This document shows positions 25,874 through 33,863 of a stretch of DNA of 64,000 nt, piece by piece. A program made the translations under genes and the position numbers. Source of the stretch: Candidatus Stoquefichus sp. SB1 (lineage in GTDB: Bacteria; Bacillota_I; Bacilli_A; Erysipelotrichales; Coprobacillaceae); NCBI RefSeq assembly GCF_001244545.1, contig NZ_LN852694.1, forward strand, positions 316,172 through 380,171. The letters are read 5' to 3'. The notes below the pieces were generated by a model, which was given only the letters and a program-made list of their open reading frames with translations, made no database searches and was not told the DNA's origin. Position 1 is the first letter of the stretch. Each line of letters begins with the position of its first letter.

Positions 25874-25965
25874 CGTTAATAAATAAAAAAGTTAAATTTT
25901 TGCGTATAGGTATAGGGATTTTTTAATAGAGAGAAGTATTGGTTGAAGGAGAGACAAAAGGAATA

Positions 25966-26067
25966 ATGAATATGATTAAAAATGATGAAACATTTAAAGA
26001 AGCATTAAATTTTTTTGATATTCCTGAAAAAGAGTGTTTTACATACATAGAAATATTGACTTCTTAA
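25966..26067 (+). CDS. Possible 33-aa peptide
   Basis: ATG 25966 to TAA 26067: MNMIKNDETFKEALNFFDIP then EKECFTYIEILTS, with AAAAGG upstream and a terminator directly after (26074). The peptide is neither hydrophobic nor basic. It may be a real small gene or the truncated start of a larger one. The rest of 25874-26205 is promoter and terminator sequence with nothing else visible. Confidence 0.35.
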   Translation: MNMIKNDETFKEALNFFDIPEKECFTYIEILTS

Positions 26068-26073
26068 AACATT

Positions 26074-26096
26074 GGACAAATTGATTTTGTCCTTTT
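26074..26096 (+). terminator. Intrinsic terminator
   Basis: GGACAAA-TTGAT-TTTGTCC followed by TTTTC. Closely like the one at 5098. Confidence 0.7.
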
Positions 26097-26205
26097 CTTG
26101 CAGATGAGCTCATATTACAACTTCTATGTATCAGTTATGATGAGAACTTGTGAGTTTTTCATCATGGTGGTATAATAAAAACAATCGTACGAAGGAGCAT
26201 GAGGA

Positions 26206-29076
26206 ATGAGAGAAAGATTATCTAAATTGATTATTGTGGTTTTGTTGCTCATTTTTTGCTGTTTTCCACAAAAAATATATGCATTAGAGACAATTAAGGT
26301 AGGTTTTATAGATTATAAAGGGTTTATTGAAAAGAGTAAAACGGGAGTATACAGTGGATATGCTGTAGACTATTTAAATGAAATTTCTAAATATACACAG
26401 TGGGAATATCGTTATGTTTTTGATACTTGGGAAAATTGTCTAGAAAAATTAAAAAATGGAGATATTGACATTTTATGTAATGCCCAATATACAGCAGAAA
26501 GGGAGCAATATTTTGATTATTCTGACTTACCAATTGGTAATGAATATACAATCATTTATACACAGTTAGATACCCCAATTTATTTTAATGACTATAGTGC
26601 AATGAATAATAAAGTGATTGGTCTATTAAACGATAGTTATCAAAATCAAAGTCTACAAAAATATGCAAAAGAAAATCACTTTCAATATCAAGAAAAATAT
26701 TATGCTAATGAAGAAGACGTTTTTGCAGCATTAAATAATAAAGAAGTTGATATGATTGCTGTAGGAAGTTTACCATTACATGATCAAGTGAAAGTCGTTG
26801 CAAAATTTGATCCTCAGCCTTTTTATATCACTGTACAAAAAGGTAATCATCAATTATTAGATAAAATGAATCATGCATTACATCAGATTCATGACAACAC
26901 ACCTTATTTTGAAATGGAACTCTACAATCAATATTATAGTCAGTGTGCCTATTCTACTCAGCCTCTTTTAACACGAGAGGAAATAGAATATATCCAAAAA
27001 CAAAAAACAATCTCTATAGGATTATTTGATAATTTGTATCCATATTCATATGTGAATGAAAATCATCAACAAGCTGGAATCCTTATTGAAATGATGGATA
27101 AAATTTCCGAAAAAACAGGATTAAACTTTACTTATCATTTTGTATCTTCTGATAAAGAAAGTGAATCTTTTGTTAAGAATCAACAAGGCTTATTTTGTGG
27201 TGCACTCAAAGATACAAAAGATATTATATCAGGTAAATATTGGTCTTCTCAATCGATATTAGATGTCGATCAAGTAATTGTCTCGCATAAGAATACTTAC
27301 ATAGAAGACTTTAATCAATCAACAATTGCATTAACATTTCCTTTTGAAGCATTAGGACAAGAATTATTAAGAGATTATCCTCAAGCCCAAATTCATTATT
27401 ATACATCAATAGAAGAATGTCTTGATGATGTCTCACAAGGAAAAGCTGATTTTGCTATTTATAATGCTTATACAATGAATTATTTAATTCAAAAGCCAGA
27501 ATATGAAAATAAGTTAAGTGTTCATAGTATTTCATTAGAACCTGTTTCTTTTTGTATTACTGCTCATAATCAAATTGATGAACAACTTGCAAGTATTATT
27601 AATAAATCTATTGATAGTTTTAGCAAAGTTGAAAAAGATAAAATGATTTATGGACATACTATTGGTTATCGTTATCAATATTCATTATGGGATACAATGT
27701 ATATGTATCGTTATGTCATTATTTTTGTCATGATTATATTTGTTTTAATTAGTGGTATGATTTATATTTTAAATAAACGTCATACTCAATATTTGATTCA
27801 TAAAAAAGAATCAGATATATTAAGAGAAAAGATTGAGATTGATGCATTGACAGGATTATATAATTCTGAAGTTTTCTTTGATAAAGTGAAAAATATTTTA
27901 GAGACAAATAATCAGGATTTCTTTATTATGTATATTGATGTCAACCGTTTTAAGATTGTTAATGAATTATATGGAATGGAAACAGGTGATGAATTATTAG
28001 CCTATATTGGTCAGCAGCTCCATTTGCTTAATCAGTTATCTTCAGATATTATCACATGTCATTTTAATGCAGATAAATTCTTTATCTTTGCTCCAAGTCT
28101 ATACTGTGATGAAATCAGTCAAACAGATTTATTAAAAGATTATGCAATTGAAATAGATGTATCATTACGATATGGGCTTTATCCTATTATTGATCGTACA
28201 ATACCAGTTAATTTAATGTGTGATAGGGCAGCTTTGGCATCACAGGATGTACGTGATAATTATTTTCAGAAAATAGGTATTTATGATGATAAAAAACGTT
28301 TGCAAATATTACAAGAGCAGGAAATTGTTAATGATATTCAAGATGCTATCTTACATGAGCAATTGTTTATTATGGTTCAACCTAAGTATGATATTCAAAG
28401 GGAAAGAATTATTGGTGGTGAAGCCCTTGTTAGATGGAAACATCCTACAAAAGGATTTATTGCTCCTAATGAATTTATTCCAGTCATTGAAAATAATGGT
28501 TATATTATCCATTTAGATTATTATGTTTGGGAAAAAACATGTCAGTTTTTACAAAGATTAAAAAAATTAGGAATAGATATGGCTTTATCAGTGAATGTCT
28601 CACGTCTTAATTTTTATCGTCCTCATTTTGTTTCTATGCTTACAGAATTAATACAAAAATATGATTTAGAACCACGTAATCTCCAGTTAGAAATTACTGA
28701 ATCCATTTATTCAGAAGATAGTGAATTTATTTATTTAGTAGCAAGAGACTTACAAAAACATGGTTTTATTATTTTAATGGATGATTTTAGAAGTGGTTAT
28801 TCATCATTGAATATGTTAAAAGATGCACCTGTAGACATCATTAAATTGGATATGGCATTTTTAGGAGATACTGAAGAAACAAAACGAAGTCAGGCCGTAA
28901 TTGAGGGAGTTGTCAATTTAACATCTTCACTCAATCTACCAGTGATTGTAGAAGGGGTAGAAACAGCACAACAAGTTTCATTTTTAAAACATATACAAGT
29001 TCGTTATATACAAGGTTATTATTTTTCAAAGCCATTAATAGAGGATGATTTTATTAAACTTTATCAAAAAAGATAA
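26206..29076 (+). CDS. Dual substrate-binding-domain sensor with GGDEF and EAL domains (probable c-di-GMP phosphodiesterase)
   Basis: 956 aa. Signal peptide (1-26), two tandem family-3 solute-binding domains outside the cell (about 28-245 and 265-485), one membrane helix (502-522), then cytoplasmic GGDEF (about 545-690) and EAL (about 705-950). The GGDEF site is replaced by NADKF (621-625), so cyclase activity is unlikely. The EAL domain is intact: GGEALVRW (E739), EITES (E829), DDF (859-861), IIKLD (K880), VEGVE (E916). It should sense an amino-acid-like ligand and degrade c-di-GMP. ATG 26206 has GAAGGAG upstream; single gene ended by the hairpin at 29086. Confidence 0.95.
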   Translation: MRERLSKLIIVVLLLIFCCFPQKIYALETIKVGFIDYKGFIEKSKTGVYSGYAVDYLNEISKYTQWEYRYVFDTWENCLEKLKNGDIDILCNAQYTAEREQYFDYSDLPIGNEYTIIYTQLDTPIYFNDYSAMNNKVIGLLNDSYQNQSLQKYAKENHFQYQEKYYANEEDVFAALNNKEVDMIAVGSLPLHDQVKVVAKFDPQPFYITVQKGNHQLLDKMNHALHQIHDNTPYFEMELYNQYYSQCAYSTQPLLTREEIEYIQKQKTISIGLFDNLYPYSYVNENHQQAGILIEMMDKISEKTGLNFTYHFVSSDKESESFVKNQQGLFCGALKDTKDIISGKYWSSQSILDVDQVIVSHKNTYIEDFNQSTIALTFPFEALGQELLRDYPQAQIHYYTSIEECLDDVSQGKADFAIYNAYTMNYLIQKPEYENKLSVHSISLEPVSFCITAHNQIDEQLASIINKSIDSFSKVEKDKMIYGHTIGYRYQYSLWDTMYMYRYVIIFVMIIFVLISGMIYILNKRHTQYLIHKKESDILREKIEIDALTGLYNSEVFFDKVKNILETNNQDFFIMYIDVNRFKIVNELYGMETGDELLAYIGQQLHLLNQLSSDIITCHFNADKFFIFAPSLYCDEISQTDLLKDYAIEIDVSLRYGLYPIIDRTIPVNLMCDRAALASQDVRDNYFQKIGIYDDKKRLQILQEQEIVNDIQDAILHEQLFIMVQPKYDIQRERIIGGEALVRWKHPTKGFIAPNEFIPVIENNGYIIHLDYYVWEKTCQFLQRLKKLGIDMALSVNVSRLNFYRPHFVSMLTELIQKYDLEPRNLQLEITESIYSEDSEFIYLVARDLQKHGFIILMDDFRSGYSSLNMLKDAPVDIIKLDMAFLGDTEETKRSQAVIEGVVNLTSSLNLPVIVEGVETAQQVSFLKHIQVRYIQGYYFSKPLIEDDFIKLYQKR

Positions 29077-29085
29077 ATATATTAT

Positions 29086-29120
29086 AAAAGAGTATTCAAT
29101 TGTTATTTGAATACTCTTTT
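29086..29120. terminator. Intrinsic terminator
   Basis: AAAAGAGTATTCAA and its perfect complement (29107-29120), loop of 7, A-run on one side and T-run on the other. 10 bases after the GGDEF-EAL stop. Confidence 0.85.
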
Positions 29121-29174
29121 GACTTGTTATGAAAATAATGATAGAGTTTTAAGCACTTATTACATCATAGAAAG

Positions 29175-29293
29175 GTTTGTTAAAGTAAACTATTGAAAAC
29201 TGGCTTAATAAACTCATTTTTAATATATCTACATGTGTATTTTACACTTTTTTCCATATAAACACAAGTTTTTTAATGTTTACTTTAGCGAAC
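29175..29293. repeat. 119-bp segment with 16-bp inverted terminal repeats
   Basis: GTTTGTTAAAGTAAAC (29175-29190) and, reversed, GTTCGCTAAAGTAAAC (29278-29293) agree at 14 of 16 positions; similarity fades further inside. The interior is AT-rich and non-coding. It could be a miniature inverted-repeat element or a pair of operator sites upstream of the 29319 gene. Confidence 0.4.
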
Positions 29294-29318
29294 TTCAAAT
29301 GGTAAAGGAGAAACAGAT

Positions 29319-29570
29319 ATGATGTTAAATAATGATATATTTGAAGATATAATTGATCAATTAGATAACTGTCAATATATATCTGATTTACGTGCTATCG
29401 TAGATTTTCAGCAATATGATGAAATAACAAAGGTCATTAGCAACATATCTGTAGATGATTATTCTACAAAGCAATGGAATGAATTATATCATTATTTATT
29501 TGGCAATCATGATACTTTTACAAGTGGAGAAGAAGTCAAACAAGCGATTTTGAATCATTTTAAAAAATAA
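29319..29570 (+). CDS. Hypothetical small acidic protein
   Basis: 83 aa, ATG 29319, AAAGGAG 10 bases upstream. Helical and acidic (NDIFEDIIDQLDNCQYISDL, SVDDYSTKQWNELYHYLFGN). No known motif or membrane segment. It converges on the Crp/Fnr gene, with only 3 bases between stops. Confidence 0.6.
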   Translation: MMLNNDIFEDIIDQLDNCQYISDLRAIVDFQQYDEITKVISNISVDDYSTKQWNELYHYLFGNHDTFTSGEEVKQAILNHFKK

Positions 29571-29573
29571 GCA

Positions 29574-30218
29574 TTATTTTTTCTGTAATAGAAGAGATAA
29601 TGCTTTTTCATTAAGAACGATTATTTTTTTATATTCATTGATAATATATTTTTTATGTGCGAATTCATTAAGGACTTTGGTTGTTGTCACTCTAGAGAGT
29701 CCAACAAGAGAGGCGATTTCTTCATGTGTATATGTTAATGTATTATTAAATATATCTTTATCTAGAGGATTTGAATTAATTTGTTCAAGTAAGAATGAAG
29801 CAACTTTTTCATAACGATTATAGGTATATGCTTTTTTGATGAGTGATGATAAATAGTCACAGGTCTGAGACATCATCTGCAATAAAGAGACAGTTAACTC
29901 TTTAGATTCATTAAGATAGGGATATAAATCATCAAGATGGCATGAAATCAATTCAACTTCTGTAATGGCAGTCACTGTTGTAGGGCGTGAAGAATTTTGT
30001 AAAAAAGATGATTCACCAAAGATTCTTCCTTTTCCTAAAATCTCTAAAGTTGTTTCATCTCCATTTGCACTGATGACATAAACCCTGACTCTTCCTTTGG
30101 TAATTAAATAAAGATTATTGGCATCATCTTCTTGCATATAAATGATATCTTGAGAATGATATTGAACTTTGATGCCAGCTGATTCAAAAAAATGAAATAA
30201 TTCTTGTTTTATTTTCAT
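29574..30218 (-). CDS. Crp/Fnr family transcriptional regulator
   Basis: 214 aa. Cyclic-nucleotide-binding-like barrel (about 15-125, with NNLYLITKGRVRVYVISANG and LGKGRIFGESSFLQNSSRPT), a dimer helix, then a winged helix (YTHEEIASLVGLSRVTTTKV). There is no N-terminal Cys cluster, so it is not an iron-sulphur FNR; the GESSFL and Arg-Pro-Thr pattern is CRP-like but the ligand is unknown. It is divergent from the YitT gene and 6 kb of redox genes, and the palindrome at 30240 is its probable autoregulatory site. Confidence 0.92.
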   Translation of the reverse strand: MKIKQELFHFFESAGIKVQYHSQDIIYMQEDDANNLYLITKGRVRVYVISANGDETTLEILGKGRIFGESSFLQNSSRPTTVTAITEVELISCHLDDLYPYLNESKELTVSLLQMMSQTCDYLSSLIKKAYTYNRYEKVASFLLEQINSNPLDKDIFNNTLTYTHEEIASLVGLSRVTTTKVLNEFAHKKYIINEYKKIIVLNEKALSLLLQKK

Positions 30219-30239
30219 AAATTCACCACTTTCTTGTTT

Positions 30240-30261
30240 AATTGTAACATAGGTTACAATT
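30240..30261. promoter_or_regulatory. Crp/Fnr-type operator palindrome
   Basis: AATTGTAAC-ATAG-GTTACAATT, a perfect 9+4+9 palindrome, 21 bases upstream of the crp-type start and 43 bases upstream of the yitT start. The TGTAAC half-site and spacing fit this regulator family. Binding is inferred. Confidence 0.65.
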
Positions 30262-30304
30262 CTTGAGAAGAAGATATGATAAAGTTTGCAACGAGGTGAG
30301 GATT

Positions 30305-31150
30305 ATGAAACAAAAATTATTAAATGCTGTTTATATTGTTGTAGGAAATATTTTGATTGCTTTTGCTTTAAGTACACTATTATTGGAAAATAATATTATT
30401 GCAGGTGGGGTATCTGGTATAGGAATTGTATTGAATCATTATTTGGGATTCTCTATTTCTATGTGTGTTGGAATAATTAATGTAGTTTTGTTTCTAATAG
30501 GTTTAATATGCTTAGGAAAAGTCTTTGCGATGACAACATTGATTTCAACATTTTTATTTCCTCTGGTATTAGAATTTTTTGAAACTCAAAGTTTTTTTCA
30601 CCATTATTTAAATGATCCTTTCTTAGCATGCATTATTGCAGGAGTATTAATTGGGGTTGGTATTGGTTTGATTTTAAAAGCGAATGCATCAACTGGTGGG
30701 GTTGATATTTTAGCTATTTTATTAAATAAAAAATTTGGATTACCAGTACATATTGTTTTAAATTGTATTGATTTATCTGTTCTGGTTTTACAAATTTCAT
30801 TTAATGATTCAACACATGTTATTTATGGTATTGTGACAGTTATGTTAACATCTATTATGCTTAATAAGACATTAACTTCTGGAACAAGCTTAATGCAGTT
30901 GGTTGTGATGAGTGATCATTATGAAGATATTAAAAATATGATTTTACATGATCATGATGCAGGTGTCACTTTATTAGCAAGTGAAAAAGGATATACGAGT
31001 GAAAATTCTAAACTTGTTTTATCAGTATTGCCATATCGTAAATTACCTGCTATTAAAGAAAAAATTAATACGATTGATCCTCTTGCTTTTATGATTGTTT
31101 CACATGTTGATGAAGTTGGGGGTAAAGGATTTACATTAGAAAAAAAATAA
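30305..31150 (+). CDS. YitT family membrane protein
   Basis: 281 aa. Five to six membrane helices (NAVYIVVGNILIAFALSTLL; IVLNHYLGFSISMCVGIINV; ACIIAGVLIGVGIGLILKAN), conserved ENNIIAGGVSGIGIVLN and KANASTGGVDILAILL motifs, and a C-terminal DUF2179 domain (LHDHDAGVTLLASEKGYTSE, MIVSHVDEVGGKGFT). ATG 30305 has GAGGTGAGG upstream. Transport substrate unknown. Transcribed away from the Crp/Fnr gene. Confidence 0.92.
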   Translation: MKQKLLNAVYIVVGNILIAFALSTLLLENNIIAGGVSGIGIVLNHYLGFSISMCVGIINVVLFLIGLICLGKVFAMTTLISTFLFPLVLEFFETQSFFHHYLNDPFLACIIAGVLIGVGIGLILKANASTGGVDILAILLNKKFGLPVHIVLNCIDLSVLVLQISFNDSTHVIYGIVTVMLTSIMLNKTLTSGTSLMQLVVMSDHYEDIKNMILHDHDAGVTLLASEKGYTSENSKLVLSVLPYRKLPAIKEKINTIDPLAFMIVSHVDEVGGKGFTLEKK

Positions 31151-31157
31151 AAAAATG

Positions 31158-31185
31158 AAGTGCATATGATTTGCACTTTTTATTT
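31158..31185 (+). terminator. Intrinsic terminator
   Basis: AAGTGCA-TATGATT-TGCACTT followed by TTTATTTT, just after the YitT stop. Confidence 0.75.
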
Positions 31186-31205
31186 TGACATGATAAACTA
31201 CATAC

Positions 31206-31243
31206 AGTTAGCAAAAGCTAACTTAAAACACATAATTATGTGT
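31206..31243. promoter_or_regulatory. Two palindromes upstream of ahpC
   Basis: AGTTAGC-AAAA-GCTAACT (31206-31223) and the perfect 16-bp ACACATAATTATGTGT (31228-31243). They lie 50-85 bases upstream of the peroxiredoxin start and downstream of TTGACA (31186-31191). Probable peroxide- or redox-responsive operators; neither matches the PerR box closely. Confidence 0.45.
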
Positions 31244-31289
31244 ATAAAATAATGAGATAAGTAAAAAATATATATGGAGGTAGAATATT

Positions 31290-31853
31290 ATGTCATTAAT
31301 CGGAAAAGAAATCAATGAATTTAAAGTACAGTCTTATGTAGGTGGAGAATTTAAAGAAGTTAGTAAAGAAGATGTTTTAGGAAAATGGAGTGTATTCTTC
31401 TTTTATCCAGCAGATTTTACATTTGTTTGTCCAACTGAATTAGAGGATTTAGCAAATAAGTATGAAGAATTTAAAAATATAAATTGTGAAATTTATTCAG
31501 TATCATGTGATACACATTTCGTGCATAAAGCATGGCATGATGCATCAAAAACAATTCAAAAAATACAATATCCAATGTTAGCAGATCCAACTGCAACTTT
31601 AGCAAAAGATTTTGAGGTTTATATTGAAGCTGATGGTCTTGCTGAAAGAGGAACATTTATTGTGAATCCAGAAGGAAATATTGTGGCTTATGAAGTGATT
31701 GCAGGAAATGTTGGTCGTAATGCTGATGAATTATTAAGACGTGTGCAAGCATCACAATTTGTATATGAGCATGGTGATGAAGTTTGTCCAGCAAAATGGA
31801 AACCAGGAGAAGAAACATTAAAACCATCTTTAGATTTAGTAGGAATGATTTAA
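31290..31853 (+). CDS. ahpC: Alkyl hydroperoxide reductase subunit C (2-Cys peroxiredoxin)
   Basis: 187 aa. Reduces H2O2 and organic peroxides. Peroxidatic Cys47 in FFYPADFTFVCPTELEDLA; resolving Cys in HGDEVCPAKWKPG near the C-terminus; AhpC-type tail. RBS TGGAGG. TAATG overlap with the next gene shows direct coupling to its reductase. Cytoplasmic. Confidence 0.97.
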   Translation: MSLIGKEINEFKVQSYVGGEFKEVSKEDVLGKWSVFFFYPADFTFVCPTELEDLANKYEEFKNINCEIYSVSCDTHFVHKAWHDASKTIQKIQYPMLADPTATLAKDFEVYIEADGLAERGTFIVNPEGNIVAYEVIAGNVGRNADELLRRVQASQFVYEHGDEVCPAKWKPGEETLKPSLDLVGMI

Positions 31854-33454
31854 TGAGTCAAATTTATGATGCTATTATAGTCGGTGGAGGTCCTGCGGGA
31901 CTCTCTGCCGCTATTTATCTTGCAAGAGCAAAATATAGTGTTCTTGTCCTGGAAAAAGAACAAATAGGTGGACAAATTACAATTACATCAGAAGTTGTGA
32001 ATTATCCAGGGGTTTTAGAAGCCTCTGGCCATAGTTTAACAACCAATATGCGTAAACAGGCAGAAAATTTTGGGGCCTCATTTCAAATTGCAGAAGTTGA
32101 AGCAATGGATTTACAAGGTCATATCAAGACAATCACAACCAATCAAGGACAATTACAGGCTATTGGTGTTGTGCTAGCTACAGGTGCTCATCCACGTCGA
32201 TTAGGATTTCCTGGTGAAAAAGAATTTCAAGGACATGGCATTGCTTATTGTGCAACATGTGATGGTGAGTTTTTTGATGGCTGTGAGTTGTTTGTCATTG
32301 GTGGTGGCTTTGCTGCATGTGAAGAAGCCATTTTCTTAACACAATATGCTACAAAAGTCACAATGATTGTTCGTGAGGAAGATTTTACATGTGCAAAAAC
32401 AATTGCTGATGAAGTTCGTGCGCATCCACAAATAGATATTGTTTTTGAAACAGAAATTATTGAAGCGGGTGGACATGAACAATTAGAATATGCTGTTTTT
32501 AGAAACAATAAAGATAAAACAACATGGCGCTATGATGTCAAAGCAAATCAGCAATTTGGAATTTTCGTATTTGCTGGTTATGTCCCAGCAAATCAATTAT
32601 TTAAAGATCAATTAGATTTAAATAGTCAAGGTTATCTGTTAACTGATCGTCATCAAAAAACCAATAGAGATGGTGTTTATGGTGCTGGAGATATTTGTGA
32701 AAAAGAATTACGCCAAGTTGTAACAGCTGTTAGTGATGGTGCTATTGCAGCAACATCATTAGAAAAGTATATCCCACAAGTAAAATCAGCATATCATATA
32801 GAAACAAAAGCTTATCAGAATCATAAACAGGCAAAAGTTGAAGTTTCTCAAAATGATCAACAATTTATTAGTGCTGATATTCGTAGTCAACTCAAACCTA
32901 TATTAGATAAACTCACAAAAGATATTTATCTAGTTGGAATCCTTAATCAAGATGATTTTTCATTAGAACTCAAAAATTTTATAGAAGAGTTTTCATCATT
33001 AAGTCCACATATTCATATGGATTTACAAGATACACAACAATCCCCATTTATCCAAATATGTGATGAAAACAAAAAACCAGTAGGTGTTTGTTATCACTTG
33101 GTTCCTGGTGGTCATGAATTCAATTCATTTGTTTTAGCTGTATATAATGCAGCTAGTGATGGTCAACCTTTAAAAGAAGATATTCTTGGGCAGATTCAAG
33201 ATTTATCATCACATCAACTACAGATTTTTGTATCCTTATCATGTACTATGTGTCCAGAAGTTGTGCAATCAGCACAACGCATCTCACTGGAAAATAAGAA
33301 TATTCATACATCAATCTATGATTTATCACATCATCCAGAATTTAAAGAACAATATCATATTATGAGTGTACCGTGTATGGTTATTGATGAGAAAAAAGTT
33401 GTATTTGGGAAAAAGAATATAGAAGAAATGATTGAAATTATTAAGACTGCCTAG
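31853..33454 (+). CDS. AhpF-like peroxiredoxin reductase with permuted domain order
   Basis: 533 aa. Residues 1-310 form a thioredoxin-reductase flavoprotein: FAD motif VGGGPAGLSAAIYLARAKY, disulphide C133-A-T-C136 in IAYCATCDGEF, NAD loop VIGGGFAACEEA, and DGVYGAGDICEKELRQVVTA. Residues about 340-533 carry two thioredoxin-like folds with the disulphide C464-T-M-C467 (VSLSCTMCPEV) and a cis-Pro (SVPCMVID). In classical AhpF these folds lie at the N-terminus, so here the order is reversed. It should pass electrons from NAD(P)H to AhpC. ATG 31853 overlaps the ahpC stop. Confidence 0.92.
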   Translation: MSQIYDAIIVGGGPAGLSAAIYLARAKYSVLVLEKEQIGGQITITSEVVNYPGVLEASGHSLTTNMRKQAENFGASFQIAEVEAMDLQGHIKTITTNQGQLQAIGVVLATGAHPRRLGFPGEKEFQGHGIAYCATCDGEFFDGCELFVIGGGFAACEEAIFLTQYATKVTMIVREEDFTCAKTIADEVRAHPQIDIVFETEIIEAGGHEQLEYAVFRNNKDKTTWRYDVKANQQFGIFVFAGYVPANQLFKDQLDLNSQGYLLTDRHQKTNRDGVYGAGDICEKELRQVVTAVSDGAIAATSLEKYIPQVKSAYHIETKAYQNHKQAKVEVSQNDQQFISADIRSQLKPILDKLTKDIYLVGILNQDDFSLELKNFIEEFSSLSPHIHMDLQDTQQSPFIQICDENKKPVGVCYHLVPGGHEFNSFVLAVYNAASDGQPLKEDILGQIQDLSSHQLQIFVSLSCTMCPEVVQSAQRISLENKNIHTSIYDLSHHPEFKEQYHIMSVPCMVIDEKKVVFGKKNIEEMIEIIKTA

Positions 33455-33466
33455 GCAGTCTTTTAT
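33443..33466 (+). terminator. Terminator overlapping the stop codon
   Basis: AAGACTGC-CTAG-GCAGTCTT followed by TTATTTAT. The TAG stop of the AhpF-like gene lies in the loop. Confidence 0.78.
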
Positions 33467-33497
33467 TTATAACATAATATATCTTGAGGTGAAATTC

Positions 33498-33863
33498 ATG
33501 GATGAATATCAATATGATTATGAAATAAGTGATCCATATATGGAAAGACAAGGCTTTTTTATACCACCATGGTTTTGGTGGCTTATATTTCCACCAAGGC
33601 CACCAATGCCAGGACCAGGACCAAGGCCACCATTTCCACCTGGACCACCAATGCCAGGACCAGGACCAAGACCGCCGTTTCCACCTGGACCACCAATGCC
33701 AGGGCCAGGACCAAGACCACCGTTTCCACCTGGACCACCAATGCCAGGACCAGGACCAAGACCACCGTTTCCACCTGGACCACCAATGCCAGGACCAGGG
33801 CCAAGACCGCCATTTCCACCTGGAGGACCAATGCCTAGAAATGATGAAGACACTACTTTTTAA
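33498..33863 (+). CDS. Proline/glycine-rich 15-residue-repeat protein
   Basis: 121 aa, ATG 33498 with TTGAGGTG upstream. An acidic Tyr-rich head (MDEYQYDYEISDPYMERQ), an aromatic stretch (FFIPPWFWWLIFPP), then five 15-residue repeats of PPMPGPGPRPPFPPG and a short acidic tail. No signal peptide; not collagen-like, since Gly is not at every third place. Similar low-complexity proteins occur in spore coats and exosporia. It overlaps the convergent 33853 gene by 11 bases. Function unknown. Confidence 0.78.
   Translation: MDEYQYDYEISDPYMERQGFFIPPWFWWLIFPPRPPMPGPGPRPPFPPGPPMPGPGPRPPFPPGPPMPGPGPRPPFPPGPPMPGPGPRPPFPPGPPMPGPGPRPPFPPGGPMPRNDEDTTF
33600..33824 (+). repeat. Five tandem 45-bp repeats
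   Basis: Five units of 45 bases encode PPMPGPGPRPPFPPG each, differing only at a few third positions (e.g. AGG/AGA, CCA/CCG, GGA/GGG). A sixth partial unit follows. High identity suggests recent expansion and possible copy-number variation. Because the units lack stop codons, many other frames are open here by chance. Confidence 0.9.

Noticed and set aside
31206-31243. PerR boxes upstream of ahpC
   Set aside because: Neither palindrome matches the usual TTATAATNATTATAA pattern closely enough.
33600-33824. Regular 45-bp repeats as a possible CRISPR array
   Set aside because: The units are contiguous coding repeats with no variable spacers and no cas genes nearby.
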